A stretch of DNA of 64,000 nucleotides from Pseudomonas sp. ANT_J12 (GCF_008370045.1 NZ_VOBN01000019.1:56366-120365), one strand, 5' to 3'. Counted from the stretch's first letter, positions 43,946 to 53,816 are shown. Numbers and translations are program-made. Notes: generated from the letters alone by a model not told the origin.

Positions 43946-45060
43946 GGTGCGCTGGCCACGGCGGGGGTTTTATCGTCGGCGCGGGTGTCCACTTCAGCGG
44001 TCACCGACAGCCCCGGGCGCAAATGGCCGAGCACGCCATCCGCCGGATCGAGGACGATGCGCACCGGTACCCGCTGCACGATTTTGGTGAAGTTGCCGGT
44101 GGCGTTTTCCGGCGGCAAGACGCTGAACTGCGCGCCACTGGCCGGGGCGAGGCTGTCCAGGTGGCCATGGAATACCTGGCCTGAAAGCACGTCGGCCCGG
44201 ATGATCACCCGTTGGCCGGAGGTCATCCGCGCCAGTTGATCTTCCTTGAAATTGGCATCGACCCACAGCCCACTGGACGGCACCACCGACAGCAATTGCG
44301 AACCGGCCTGGGCATAAGCGCCCACCCGCGCCCGACGATTACCGACCACGCCGTCCACCGGTGCCTTGAGTTCGGTGTAGCCGACGTTCAACTGCGCCAG
44401 ATCCCGTTCAGCCTTGGCTTGCATCAGTGCGGCGCGGGCTTGCTGTTTCTGGGTTTCGATCACGTCCAGCTGACGTTGACTGGCCAGCCATTCCGCCTGG
44501 GCCCGGGCGCTGATCGCCTGGGCCGTCTTGAAGGTCGCATTGGCGCGTTGCGCGCTTTCCACCGAGACCGCATTGCTGCCCACCAGTTTTTTGTAGCGCG
44601 CATCGTCATCCCGGGATCGGGCGGTCTCGGCGCCAGCGGCATCGATCCCGGCGCGGGCCTGGCCGATCACCGCGTGTTGCAATTGTTCGGTGGCGTTGAG
44701 GTTGGCGAGCAGGGCTTCTTCGGCGGCGACTGCACCCTCGGCCTTGGCCAGGTTGGCGCGGTAGTCGCGCGAGTCCAGGCGCACCAGCACGTCGCCGGCC
44801 TTGACCTTCTGGTTGTCGGTGACCAGCACCTCTTCGATATAACCCGCGACTTTTGGCCCGATCACCGTCACGTCGCCGCCAATGTAGGCATCGTCGGTTT
44901 CTTCAAGGAAACGCCCGGCGCTCCACCAGTGGGCGCCGTACAGCCCAAGACCGACCAGCGCCGCGATGGCCACGGTCAGCAGCATCAAACGCTTGAGCAC
45001 GGGTGGCTTGGTGTTCACCGGGACAGCCAGGTCGGGTTCAACGGTGGGCATGCTGGTCAT
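43942..45060 (-). CDS. EmrA-type membrane-fusion protein
   Basis: A 372-residue periplasmic adaptor of the EmrA/HlyD family. A cytoplasmic head is followed by a single helix (near residues 26-46), the ETDDAYIGGDVTVIGPKVAGYI lipoyl start, a long coiled coil and a beta domain ending GLSVTAEVDTR. It is co-transcribed and translationally overlapped with the MFS transporter. Upstream lies a promoter region with repeated GTAATA/TATTAC half-sites, and beyond it an AraC regulator on the same strand, so regulation by that AraC protein is likely. A second ATG at 45051 is possible. Confidence 0.92.
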   Translation of the reverse strand: MTSMPTVEPDLAVPVNTKPPVLKRLMLLTVAIAALVGLGLYGAHWWSAGRFLEETDDAYIGGDVTVIGPKVAGYIEEVLVTDNQKVKAGDVLVRLDSRDYRANLAKAEGAVAAEEALLANLNATEQLQHAVIGQARAGIDAAGAETARSRDDDARYKKLVGSNAVSVESAQRANATFKTAQAISARAQAEWLASQRQLDVIETQKQQARAALMQAKAERDLAQLNVGYTELKAPVDGVVGNRRARVGAYAQAGSQLLSVVPSSGLWVDANFKEDQLARMTSGQRVIIRADVLSGQVFHGHLDSLAPASGAQFSVLPPENATGNFTKIVQRVPVRIVLDPADGVLGHLRPGLSVTAEVDTRADDKTPAVASAP

Positions 45061-45087
45061 GGGGGATACCTGTGGGAATCGGGTGTT

Positions 45088-45117
45088 TATTACGAATGTA
45101 ATATGACGCAGGTAATA
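45088..45117 (-). promoter_or_regulatory. Candidate operator of the emrAB-type operon
   Basis: TATTAC at 45088-45093, GTAATA at 45098-45103 and GTAATA at 45112-45117 form one dyad and one extra half-site in the AT-rich 96-nt gap before the adaptor gene. They are a plausible binding site for a regulator. Confidence 0.5.
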
Positions 45118-45156
45118 TATTGTGGCAATTTATTTTTGCTGCCGGTCGTCAGTTGA

Positions 45157-45939
45157 TTATTTAAGCCAGGTGCCGGGCGTCACGCCGGTCATGTCCTTGA
45201 AGAAGGCGATGAACGCGCTGTCGCTGGCAAACCCCAGTTCAAAAGCGGTGTAACCGAGGCTGCGACCGGTGGCGAGCAGTTCCATGGCGCGCATCAATCG
45301 CCATTGCTGGCGCCACTGCTGATAACTCATGCCGGTTTCGCGCTGGAAGATGCGGCCGATGGTCCGCCCGCTGGCGCCGATCTGTTGTTCCAGCACCTGA
45401 AGTTCCGGTGGCAGGCGGTCGAGTGTCGTCAGCAACGGCGCCAGGCGTTTATCCCGGGGCAGGGGCAGGAGCATCGGTTGTTGCGCGGCCTCGCGAATTT
45501 CGCTCAGGCACAGGCCCAGCAGATGGACGAATTTGCCCTGCTGCCAATCGGTGGCGAAATCTGCCAGCGCAATCGGTTCCAGCACGGCGCGCAGCAAGGG
45601 GCTGACTTCCATCACGCAGACCTGTTGCGGCAGGTCGACACACAACGCTGGCGTCAGGTAAATGGATCGGTAATCCACGCTGCGTTGCATCACCGCGCGG
45701 TGGGTCACGCCGGAGGGAATCCACGCGGCGCGGGAGGGTGGCAGCAAGCACAACTGCTGGGCGAGGGTGATGCGCATGCACCCCCGGCGGGTGAACAGCA
45801 GTTGCCCGCGCTGATGTTGATGCAGGCCGGAATCGTGGTCGCCGAGGTGGGAGGCGATGCCGATGACACTCGCCGGGTAGTGATCGGGGTCGAACGTTGC
45901 GTGGGAATCCAGCCAGGCCATGAAGATGTCCGATTTCAT
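45157..45939 (-). CDS. AraC-family transcriptional regulator
   Basis: A 260-residue regulator. The N-terminal half is a cupin-like sensing domain (HQHQRGQLLFTRRGCMRI), and the C-terminal 95 residues form the two helix-turn-helix AraC domain (ASGRTIGRIFQRETGMSYQQWRQQ ... LGFASDSAFIAFFKDMTGVTPG). It lies just upstream of the efflux adaptor on the same strand and divergent from an MFS transporter, so it may control both. Ligand unknown. Confidence 0.92.
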   Translation of the reverse strand: MKSDIFMAWLDSHATFDPDHYPASVIGIASHLGDHDSGLHQHQRGQLLFTRRGCMRITLAQQLCLLPPSRAAWIPSGVTHRAVMQRSVDYRSIYLTPALCVDLPQQVCVMEVSPLLRAVLEPIALADFATDWQQGKFVHLLGLCLSEIREAAQQPMLLPLPRDKRLAPLLTTLDRLPPELQVLEQQIGASGRTIGRIFQRETGMSYQQWRQQWRLMRAMELLATGRSLGYTAFELGFASDSAFIAFFKDMTGVTPGTWLK

Positions 45940-46022
45940 CGATAACGTGTCAGGGTTCGGATAATACGTCAGTCAGTGCTTCTTAAACTCCTCGCCAGTT
46001 TTTATTGAAGAGTGACGCTGTG

Positions 46023-47144
46023 ATGAATTCCCGAAACCTGTTGGTGCTGGCGATTGCGTTATTGATGTTCCCGCAGATCGCCCAAACCCTCTACAGCCCG
46101 GCGTTGGCGGATATCGGCCAGGCCTTCGGCGTTGGCCCGCAAGCGGCGGGGCAAACCCTGTCGGTGTATTTCCTGGCCTTTGCGTTCGGCGTGGTGGTGT
46201 GGGGGCGGGTGTGCGACCGCATCGGGCGGCGGCCGACGATGCTTGTCGGTTTGGCGTTGTACGTTGGCGCGTCGATGTTGGCGTTGCAGGTCAGCACCTT
46301 CAACGGACTGTTGATGGCCCAGGCGCTGGCGGCATTCGGCGCTGCGGTGGGCTCGGTGGTGACGCAAACCCTATTGCGCGATCGCTTCCAGGGCACCGAA
46401 CTGGCTCAGGTATTTTCCCTGATGGGCATTGCGCTGGCGGCCAGTCCCGCACTCGGCCTGTTCAGCGGGGCGAGCCTGGTGCACGCCTTCGGCTATCGAG
46501 GTGTGCTTGGGTGTCTGTTGCTGTTGTCCTTGGGGTTGTGGCTGTGGTGCTGGGGAACCCTGCCGGAAACCCGACCGCAACACCTGACCAACGCCAGCCT
46601 GTTCGAGACCCTGAGGCACATGCTGCAAGATCGGGACATCTGGCGTTCGACGTTGCTGGTCGCGCTGTTCAACATCGCCTTGTTCAGTTACTACAGCCTC
46701 GGTCCTTTTATGTTTGAGCGGCTGGGATTGAGTGGGCAACTGTTCGGCTACAGCGGTGTGATCCTGGCCCTGGGCTCCGGTCTTGGCGCCTGGCTCAATA
46801 GACGGTTGCTGCGCAGAGGGTTCACGGGATTGGGCCTGATCCGTCTCGCGGCGGGCGTGGCATGGCTCGGCGGCATCGGTGTGTGGCTGCTGCAAGACAG
46901 CGGATTGTTTGTGTTATCGATGCTGCTGGTGGTACTGGCGTTCGGCATGGCGATCCCGAACATCCTCGGCTCGGCCCTGGCCAATTACGCTGATCGACTG
47001 GGCACGGCCGGCGCGCTGTTTGGCTTGATGTATTACCTGTTGATCGGCGCTGGGCTGATGCTGGTCGGCTGGTCCCAGGCATTGGGCGAAACCTTGATGC
47101 TGTGCGGCGCATTGGCCTTGCTGCTGTCCTGGTGGAAAAACTGA
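46023..47144 (+). CDS. MFS transporter, Bcr/CflA-like drug efflux
   Basis: A 373-residue transporter with about 12 helices. The first loop carries the MFS motif GRVCDRIGRRPTML, and helix 5 reads SLMGIALAASPALG, as in the DHA1 Bcr/CflA branch. Likely exports drugs or metabolites by proton antiport. The ATG at 46023 begins the first helix; an upstream in-frame TTG at 46005 is less likely. It is divergent from the AraC gene with 83 nt between starts, so joint regulation is plausible. Confidence 0.9.
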   Translation: MNSRNLLVLAIALLMFPQIAQTLYSPALADIGQAFGVGPQAAGQTLSVYFLAFAFGVVVWGRVCDRIGRRPTMLVGLALYVGASMLALQVSTFNGLLMAQALAAFGAAVGSVVTQTLLRDRFQGTELAQVFSLMGIALAASPALGLFSGASLVHAFGYRGVLGCLLLLSLGLWLWCWGTLPETRPQHLTNASLFETLRHMLQDRDIWRSTLLVALFNIALFSYYSLGPFMFERLGLSGQLFGYSGVILALGSGLGAWLNRRLLRRGFTGLGLIRLAAGVAWLGGIGVWLLQDSGLFVLSMLLVVLAFGMAIPNILGSALANYADRLGTAGALFGLMYYLLIGAGLMLVGWSQALGETLMLCGALALLLSWWKN

Positions 47145-47186
47145 ACAATTGTTTAAGAAATGTAAGCGTTGTAGGACACGTCTTGC

Positions 47187-47220
47187 ATTTGCGTGGGATG
47201 GATCTGACTATCACGCAAAT
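47187..47220. promoter_or_regulatory. Perfect dyad upstream of the two-partner secretion operon
   Basis: ATTTGCGTG at 47187-47195 and CACGCAAAT at 47212-47220 are exact complements separated by 16 nt, followed by a second hairpin AAATGGC/GCCATTT at 47226-47244. Together they fill the 120-nt region before tpsB. They may be an operator or leader structures. Confidence 0.5.
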
Positions 47221-47264
47221 TGATGAAATGGCATTAAGCCATTTGATGATCGCAAGGATGTTGA

Positions 47265-48977
47265 GTGCCGTATTCGTTTTGCGCTGTGCTGCGTCGTATG
47301 TGGGTGCCGGCTCTGCTGGCGAGTCTGGGTGTTTCGTCACTTCAGGCCGCAGAGCCCGCTGCGCCAGGCCAGGAAGTGTTGCGCCAGCAGCAACAGCAGC
47401 AGCGCGACCTGCAACAGCTGCAACTGGAACAACGCCGCCGGCAACTCGAACGCGGCAGCTTCGGTGCGCCGCCAGTCACGCCAGCGCTGCCCGCCCAAGT
47501 CACTCCGGATGAACGCTGCTGGCCCCTGAGCGGAACGCGCATCGGCGGCGTTACCCTGATCAGCAACAAAAAGCTCAACGAACAGATCAAGCCGCAACTG
47601 TCGGCGTGCATGGGCGTCGGCCAGATCAATCATCTGCTGGCGACCATCACCGCGCTGTACGTGGACGCTGGTTATATCGCCAGCCGTCCATCGCTCAGCA
47701 GCGCGCCAGCGGCGGGGCAGTCGCTGGATATCGTGGTCGATGAAGGTTATATCGAGTCCATCGAACTGGCCGACCAGAGCCTGCCGGTGTCCCTCGGCGG
47801 CGCCTTCCCCGGGATGCTTGGCAAACCGCTGAACCTGCGGGATCTGGAGCAGGGCCTGGACCAGTTGAACCGCCTGCGTTCGATAGACCTGACCGCCGAC
47901 ATCGCCCCCGGCAGCCAGCCCGGCGCCTCGCGGATCATTCTGCGTTCTCGCACCAACGGCCAATCGCGCTGGGCCCTGGGCCTGGGGGTGGACAACCTGG
48001 GCAGCGCCAGCACCGGGCGTGATCGCGACACGTTGAGCCTGAGCCTCGACAGCCCGCTGGAACTCAACGACTCCCTCAACCTCAGCGCCAGCGACACCCT
48101 CAATCAGGGCGATCGCTACAGCCGCAACGCCAGCCTGTATTACGCGATCCCCTACGGCTATTGGACCTGGAGCGTGTTCGCCAGCCACGCCGAATACCGT
48201 GCGCCGTTCAAACTCCCTAGCGTGACGTTTCACAGCACCGGCATCACCGACCAACTCAGCCTGCGCGCCGATCGGGTGTTGTGGCGCGACCAGAGCCGTC
48301 AGCTCAGTGCAAACCTGCAACTGGCGCACAAGGACGTCGACAGTTATCTGGAGAGCGTGCGCCTCGGCATCCAGAGCCCGACCCTGACCGTGGCCGAAGC
48401 CGGGTTGAACCTGTTCTGGCTCAACAGCGCGGTGTGGAACCTCGACGTGAATGTGGCCCAGGGCCTGCGCTGGCTCGGTGCCGATGACGACGCCAATCGC
48501 CAGGTCAACAACCAGCCCAAGTCACAGTTTCGCAAGTACCGCGCCGGCCTCAGCCAATGGCGCAATGGCCAGTTCGGCCGGCAGGCGTGGCAATGGCAGA
48601 GCCAGCTCAACGTGCAATACAGCCCCGATCCGCTGCCGGCCATCGAGCAACTGCTGGGCACCGACGATTCGGCGGTGCGCGGTTACCGGGTCAACAGCGC
48701 GTCCGGCGCCAGCGGCGCGATCTGGCGCAACACCTTGCGCCTGCCGTTACGCAACGATCTTGCGCTGCAAATCACCCCGCGCCTGGGCCTGGACAACGGC
48801 TGGATCAAGGCCGACCACGGCGCCCAGGGCCAACGCCTGAGCGGGGCCAGCGCCGGGGTCAACCTGGGCTGGAAAAACCTGCAAGTGGACGTCGATTACC
48901 AACACAGCCTCAACACCCCCCGCGGTTTGCAGCATGAGCCCGAGACCTGGCTGATGCGCGTGGGGTTGCAACTATGA
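47265..48977 (+). CDS. Two-partner secretion outer-membrane transporter TpsB (ShlB/FhaC family)
   Basis: A 570-residue Omp85-superfamily pore that exports the partner TpsA. A signal peptide ends near residue 28 (SLQAA) and is followed by a Gln-rich linker, a POTRA domain pair (from about 75: ERCWPLSGTRIGGVTL, with INHLLATITALYVDAGYIASR) and a 16-strand barrel with VRGYRV near residue 475 and a terminal hydrophobic strand MRVGLQL. The GTG at 47265 is chosen because AAGGAT lies about 7 nt upstream and it begins the signal sequence. The stop overlaps the start of tpsA by 4 nt. Confidence 0.9.
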   Translation: MPYSFCAVLRRMWVPALLASLGVSSLQAAEPAAPGQEVLRQQQQQQRDLQQLQLEQRRRQLERGSFGAPPVTPALPAQVTPDERCWPLSGTRIGGVTLISNKKLNEQIKPQLSACMGVGQINHLLATITALYVDAGYIASRPSLSSAPAAGQSLDIVVDEGYIESIELADQSLPVSLGGAFPGMLGKPLNLRDLEQGLDQLNRLRSIDLTADIAPGSQPGASRIILRSRTNGQSRWALGLGVDNLGSASTGRDRDTLSLSLDSPLELNDSLNLSASDTLNQGDRYSRNASLYYAIPYGYWTWSVFASHAEYRAPFKLPSVTFHSTGITDQLSLRADRVLWRDQSRQLSANLQLAHKDVDSYLESVRLGIQSPTLTVAEAGLNLFWLNSAVWNLDVNVAQGLRWLGADDDANRQVNNQPKSQFRKYRAGLSQWRNGQFGRQAWQWQSQLNVQYSPDPLPAIEQLLGTDDSAVRGYRVNSASGASGAIWRNTLRLPLRNDLALQITPRLGLDNGWIKADHGAQGQRLSGASAGVNLGWKNLQVDVDYQHSLNTPRGLQHEPETWLMRVGLQL

Positions 48978-51900
48978 ATACCAGCAAACAGCCGTCGGAC
49001 CTGTGCGCCACAACCACGGCCAACAACTCGGCGCGCCACGTGATGCCGCACTTTTATCGAGAGGTTTTTATGCCTGCACAGACATTTGCGTTCCATCTGT
49101 CCCCTCGGGGCAAACTGCGCTGGGCGATTGCCAGCCTGTTCCTGATTGCCCACCTGCCGAGTGCCCTCGCCGGTGGCGTGGTGGTCGCGCCAGGTCCCGG
49201 CGGCACCGCGCAACTGCAAACCCAGGGTGGCGTGCCCATCGTCAATATCGTTGCGCCCAATGGTTCGGGCCTGTCGCATAACCAGTTTCTCGACTACAAC
49301 GTCGACCGCCAGGGCCTGGTGTTGAACAACGCCTTGCAGGCCGGGCAATCCCAGCTCGCCGGGCAACTGGCGGCCAACCCGCAACTCCAGGGCCAGGCCG
49401 CGAGCGTGATCCTCAACGAAGTGATCAGCCGCAACGCCTCGACCCTCAATGGCGCCCAGGAAATCTTCGGCAAGTCCGCCGATTACGTGTTGGCCAACCC
49501 CAACGGTATTTCGGTGAATGGCGGCAGCTTCATCAACACGCCGAACGCCAATCTGGTGGTCGGTCGCCCCGAGTTGAACGACGGCAAGCTGCAAGCCCTG
49601 AGCACCCGCGATGCCACGGGACAGTTGCAGATACAAGGTGCGGGCCTGCAAAACCGCGAAGGCTCGATCAACCTGATCGCTCCGCGCATCGACAGCCAGG
49701 GCAGCCTTACGGCCCGTGATCAACTCAATCTCACGGTGGGGCGCAATCAGGTGGATTACGCCAGCGGCCAGGTGAATACCGTGGACCCGGCCGGCAACAC
49801 CACCGACCAACGCATCGACGCCAGCCTGTTTGGCGCCATGCAGGCCGGGCGCATCAACATCGTCAGCACCGCCGAAGGCGCGGGTGTGCGGGTCGGCCCG
49901 GTGCAAGTGGCGGGTCGCGACGGCGTGCAGATTCGTTCTGCCGGTGACCTGAGCATCAGTGGCCAAGCGGTTCCGGACAGCCTCGACGTGGTGCGTGCCG
50001 GCGTGCGCAGCAGCCAGGGCGATGTCGCCCTGCACAGCGGCAAGGACTTGACCCTGGCCGCTGCCGACGTCAGCGGCCGCGACGTCAAGCTCGACGCCAA
50101 ACGCAACCTGACCCTGAGCACCGTCGAAAGCCGCAAGCTACAGCAGACCCGCGAAAACTGGAACAACAGCACCATCGGCATCACCTGGGAAACCTACGAT
50201 CGGACCCAGACTGACAGCGATTCGCGTCAACATGGCAGCCAGGTTCTCGCCAGTCGCGACGCAGTGTTGTCGTCCGGTGGCGACACCGAACTCAAAGCCG
50301 CCAAACTTGAAGCGGCGAACAATCTGAGCGTCCAGAGCGGCGGCGATCTGCGCCTGAACGCCGCCACTGAAAGCCACACCACAACCGACCAGGGCAACCA
50401 CCGCAAACACCTGTGGAAAGCCGACTGGAACAGCAGCAGCGAAGAGCAACGCGGTGTCACCAGCCAGTTGAAGGGCGGCAATATCGCCCTGGCCTCGGCG
50501 GCGTTGCTGCGTTCCGAAGGCGCGGCGTTGACCAGCAAGGGCGACATTAACCTCGCTGGCAAACAGGTCGAGATCACCAGCGCCAGCCGCACCCAGCGCA
50601 CGAGTGACAACCGTTATTCCGGCGATCTGGTCGGTGGCGGTTTCTTCGGCAAGACCGGCGACGCCGATCAGGGCAAGACGCAGAATCAGGGCAGCAAGGT
50701 CAATGCCGCCGGCAAACTGATCGTCAAGGCCGACGACGTGCGCATCAGCGGCAGCCAGGTGCGCGGCGGCACCGAGGCCAGTGTGATCAGCGACAAGGGT
50801 TCGCTGGTCATCGATGGCGTGCAGGACACCTCCCACGCCAACAGCCACGACAAGGACAGCAAGTTCTTCGGCATCACCAAGGACGAATCCCGGCAGAACA
50901 CGAAGGACAGCACCACGGTGCGCAGTGAACTGACCTCGGACAGCAACCTCAAGCTCAAGAGCGCCAAGGACATCGAAGTGGCCGGCGCCACGGTCAAGGC
51001 TGACGGCACCCTGAGCGCGGAAGCGGCGGGGAATGTGACAGTGCATTCCACCCAGAACACCAGTGAGACCCGCAAGACCACCCAGACCCGTGGCTTCGAC
51101 GCCTATGCCAGGGAAAATGCCCCGGACGCCGGCCAGTACCGCGCCGGTGTGCATTACGAGGACAAGCAGCAAACCGTGACCCGCAACGATGTGAATCAGC
51201 AGGGCTCCAGCCTCGGCGGCGCCACGGTGCAACTGGCGGCGGGCGGTGACCTGACGCTCAAAGGCGCCGAGGTCAAAGCCACTCATGGCGACACAACCCT
51301 GACCGGCAAAAACGTCTCGCTGCTGGCCGAGCAGGACAGCCACAAAACTACGACCGATAAAACCAGCACCGGCGGCGGCTTTTACTACACCGGTGGCCTC
51401 GATCGTGCGGGCAGTGGCATCGACTTCGCCCACACCACTTCGCAAGACACCACCGGTAAAACCACGGCGCAAACCACCGGTGTACAGAGCAGCGGCAACC
51501 TCAACATCAATACCGGCAAACTCACCACCGAGGGCGCACGCGTCGATGCCGGCAAAGGGCTGAATGTCGCGGCGGTCGAGGTCGATAATCGGGCTGCGAG
51601 CAACACCGACAGCAGCATGCATACAGAGAGCAACTGGTCCGCCGATATCGGCGCCAATGTCGAATACAAAGACATCGCCCGACCGATTGCTGGCGTGATC
51701 AAAGACGTGCTCAACGCCAAGGTGCCGGACAAGAATGCACTGGCCAATCTTGGGCAGCCGAATCTCGGCATCGACGTCGCCATCGGTCATCAGGAGGCCA
51801 GCCACACCGAGCAGAACACCAACGCCGTGGTCAGCCAGTTCAAGGGCGGCACCGTGGACGTGAAGGTCGACGGCACGTTGCAGGACCAAGGCACGCAGTA

Positions 51901-53569
51901 CCAGGCGAGCGCGGGCAAGGTGAACATCAGCGCCGATTCCTTGGTGGCGAACGCCGCAAGCAACACTCACAGCAGCAGTGATCAGGCGCTGGACGCCAAG
52001 GCTGATGTGCGGGTCTACACCAAGACCAGTGAGGACGTGAACGTGGCCGCCAGCGGCGCGGGCGGCAGCATCCAGACCCGCAAGGACAGCTCCACCGCTG
52101 TGGTCGGCGGCTATGCCGGCAGCGAAGGGGTGAACATCAACCTGCGTGGGAACGGTCAGTTCGAAGGCAGCCATTTCGATGGCGGGCAGGGCGGTGTTTC
52201 GATCAAGACTGGCGGTGAGCTGGCGTTGAACCAGGCCAACGACCGGCAGAGCAGCGACACCTCCAGCCTGCGTGGAAACGGCTCGCTGAATGTCGGTACG
52301 GCGCCCGGCACCAACGGCACCAATGTCGATCTGGGTGCGGGCTTCCAGCTTGATCACACTGGCAAGCAGACTCAGGACAGCCAGGCTCAGGTGGCGAGCA
52401 TTCAGGGCAAGGGGCCGGTGCTGTTGAGCAGCGGCGGCGATCAAGTCCTGCAAGGGACAAAGGTCGACACCGTCGGCGGCATCGACCTGAAGGCCGGTGG
52501 CAAACTCGACCTGCAAGCGGCGACCGACACCCATACCGCCACAGGCAGCAATCTTGGCGGCGGGCTGAAGGCCGGTGGCAGCAAAACCAGCACTGAGAAA
52601 AGTGCTGATCAGGGCGGCAACCTCAGCGCCAATTTCAACATCGGCCGGGTCAACGAAAACACCCAGACCTTGACCGGTGGCCAGCTCAACAGCCAGGACA
52701 AGATCGCCCTCAGTGGCGATGCGATCCATCTGCAAGGCACCCAGGTCAGCGCCCCGAGCGTGAGCCTTGATACGCAGAAGGGCGGGATCCATCAGGAGTC
52801 GGCGCAGTCCACGCAGAACCGTACTAACTGGAATCTCGCGCTCAATGCTGGCGGTAACCTGAGCAACAGCACACCGACGGTCGTGGATGAAAAGAACGTC
52901 GCCACGAGTGATCACGGCTTCAATGCCGGGGCCAAGGTTGGCATTGATTACTTGCAAGGCACCACTCAGCAGAACAGCCTGATCAAGGCTGACAGCGTGG
53001 CATTGAACAGCGCTGGGGATGTGCATCTGGCAGGCGCGCGGATTGATGCGGCGAAGGTCAGTGGCAAGGTTGGCGGTGACTTGAGCATGGAAAGTCGTCA
53101 GGACAGCCAGACCCGCGCCAAGGTGGATATCGACCTGGGCGTGACTGGCAAGAAAGCAGCGCCTGCGGAGAAGGAAAACGTTGCCAAGGGCGGGACTGAC
53201 TACAAGCCAACACTGAAGATCGACGGCAGTTACGAGCATAAAGACAGTGTCAGTCAGGCTTCCGGTATCAGTGGCACGCAAGGCGTTAACCTCAACGTCG
53301 GTGGCGCCACGCAGCTGACCGGTGCACGGATTGCTTCGACAGAAGGCCGGGTCGATCTGGGGGGCTCGAAAGTCAGTTCCACCGACCTGAGCAATCGCGA
53401 CTACGGCGTAACGGCCGGTCTCGATCTGCCGGAGAAACCGAAAGCCGAGGGCAGCACACCCGAGGTTTCGCTTGTGGGTGAACACAGCGTCAAACTCGGT
53501 CCCGTGACAATCGGCGGTCATTACGACAGCCAGTCGCTACAGGCCGGGATTGACGAGGAAAATATCTAA
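48974..53569 (+). CDS. Two-partner secretion haemagglutinin-type exoprotein TpsA
   Basis: A 1531-residue secreted protein. After a long N-terminus comes a signal sequence (GKLRWAIASLFLIAHLPSALA, ending near residue 66), then the TPS secretion domain (about 67-300) with NPNGISVNGG and a short NLVVGRP stretch. The rest is a haemagglutinin-type beta-helix of repeats rich in G, S, T and N. ATG at 48974 overlaps the tpsB stop (ATGA); a second ATG at 49070 has a stronger ribosome site (GAGAGG) and would also begin a usable signal, so the true start is unsettled. The protein ends at GIDEENI without a visible toxin domain, shorter than many CdiA-type exoproteins. A terminator follows. Confidence 0.9.
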   Translation: MNTSKQPSDLCATTTANNSARHVMPHFYREVFMPAQTFAFHLSPRGKLRWAIASLFLIAHLPSALAGGVVVAPGPGGTAQLQTQGGVPIVNIVAPNGSGLSHNQFLDYNVDRQGLVLNNALQAGQSQLAGQLAANPQLQGQAASVILNEVISRNASTLNGAQEIFGKSADYVLANPNGISVNGGSFINTPNANLVVGRPELNDGKLQALSTRDATGQLQIQGAGLQNREGSINLIAPRIDSQGSLTARDQLNLTVGRNQVDYASGQVNTVDPAGNTTDQRIDASLFGAMQAGRINIVSTAEGAGVRVGPVQVAGRDGVQIRSAGDLSISGQAVPDSLDVVRAGVRSSQGDVALHSGKDLTLAAADVSGRDVKLDAKRNLTLSTVESRKLQQTRENWNNSTIGITWETYDRTQTDSDSRQHGSQVLASRDAVLSSGGDTELKAAKLEAANNLSVQSGGDLRLNAATESHTTTDQGNHRKHLWKADWNSSSEEQRGVTSQLKGGNIALASAALLRSEGAALTSKGDINLAGKQVEITSASRTQRTSDNRYSGDLVGGGFFGKTGDADQGKTQNQGSKVNAAGKLIVKADDVRISGSQVRGGTEASVISDKGSLVIDGVQDTSHANSHDKDSKFFGITKDESRQNTKDSTTVRSELTSDSNLKLKSAKDIEVAGATVKADGTLSAEAAGNVTVHSTQNTSETRKTTQTRGFDAYARENAPDAGQYRAGVHYEDKQQTVTRNDVNQQGSSLGGATVQLAAGGDLTLKGAEVKATHGDTTLTGKNVSLLAEQDSHKTTTDKTSTGGGFYYTGGLDRAGSGIDFAHTTSQDTTGKTTAQTTGVQSSGNLNINTGKLTTEGARVDAGKGLNVAAVEVDNRAASNTDSSMHTESNWSADIGANVEYKDIARPIAGVIKDVLNAKVPDKNALANLGQPNLGIDVAIGHQEASHTEQNTNAVVSQFKGGTVDVKVDGTLQDQGTQYQASAGKVNISADSLVANAASNTHSSSDQALDAKADVRVYTKTSEDVNVAASGAGGSIQTRKDSSTAVVGGYAGSEGVNINLRGNGQFEGSHFDGGQGGVSIKTGGELALNQANDRQSSDTSSLRGNGSLNVGTAPGTNGTNVDLGAGFQLDHTGKQTQDSQAQVASIQGKGPVLLSSGGDQVLQGTKVDTVGGIDLKAGGKLDLQAATDTHTATGSNLGGGLKAGGSKTSTEKSADQGGNLSANFNIGRVNENTQTLTGGQLNSQDKIALSGDAIHLQGTQVSAPSVSLDTQKGGIHQESAQSTQNRTNWNLALNAGGNLSNSTPTVVDEKNVATSDHGFNAGAKVGIDYLQGTTQQNSLIKADSVALNSAGDVHLAGARIDAAKVSGKVGGDLSMESRQDSQTRAKVDIDLGVTGKKAAPAEKENVAKGGTDYKPTLKIDGSYEHKDSVSQASGISGTQGVNLNVGGATQLTGARIASTEGRVDLGGSKVSSTDLSNRDYGVTAGLDLPEKPKAEGSTPEVSLVGEHSVKLGPVTIGGHYDSQSLQAGIDEENI

Positions 53570-53816
53570 GCACCACATCGCCTGCGGCGACGCTCAAGCT
53601 CGGCTCACCTGGTTCGGTGGGTCGAGCTTTTCCTGCGCCCACAATCAGGTTACTTAGAAATAACGCGAGGGCGCGGTTCGCCGTTACGAAGTCTCTTCCA
53701 GTGAAGGCCTTGTCAATTTGATTTTTTGAATATTGACTTATCCAGAAGCAAATGCGAAAGAGTGGCACTTCTGGGGTTTGCCCTTGATTCAGATCTGATT
53801 TATCCAACAAGGTCAT
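53570..53816. other. AT-richer spacer at the start of a foreign-looking patch
   Basis: Apart from the terminator, this 247-nt stretch holds an inverted pair GTCAAT/ATTGAC (53712-53737) and no gene. Its base composition falls well below the neighbouring sequence, and the drop continues through the cytochrome gene. Confidence 0.5.
53596..53632 (+). terminator. Terminator after tpsA
   Basis: AAGCTCGGCTCACC and GGTGGGTCGAGCTT form an imperfect 14-bp stem with a short loop, followed by TTTTCC. It ends the two-partner secretion transcript. Confidence 0.75.

Noticed and set aside
50138..53521. A 1127-codon open frame antisense to tpsA
   Set aside because: Mirror of the repetitive TpsA gene with low-complexity composition; no signal, ribosome site or motif supports it.
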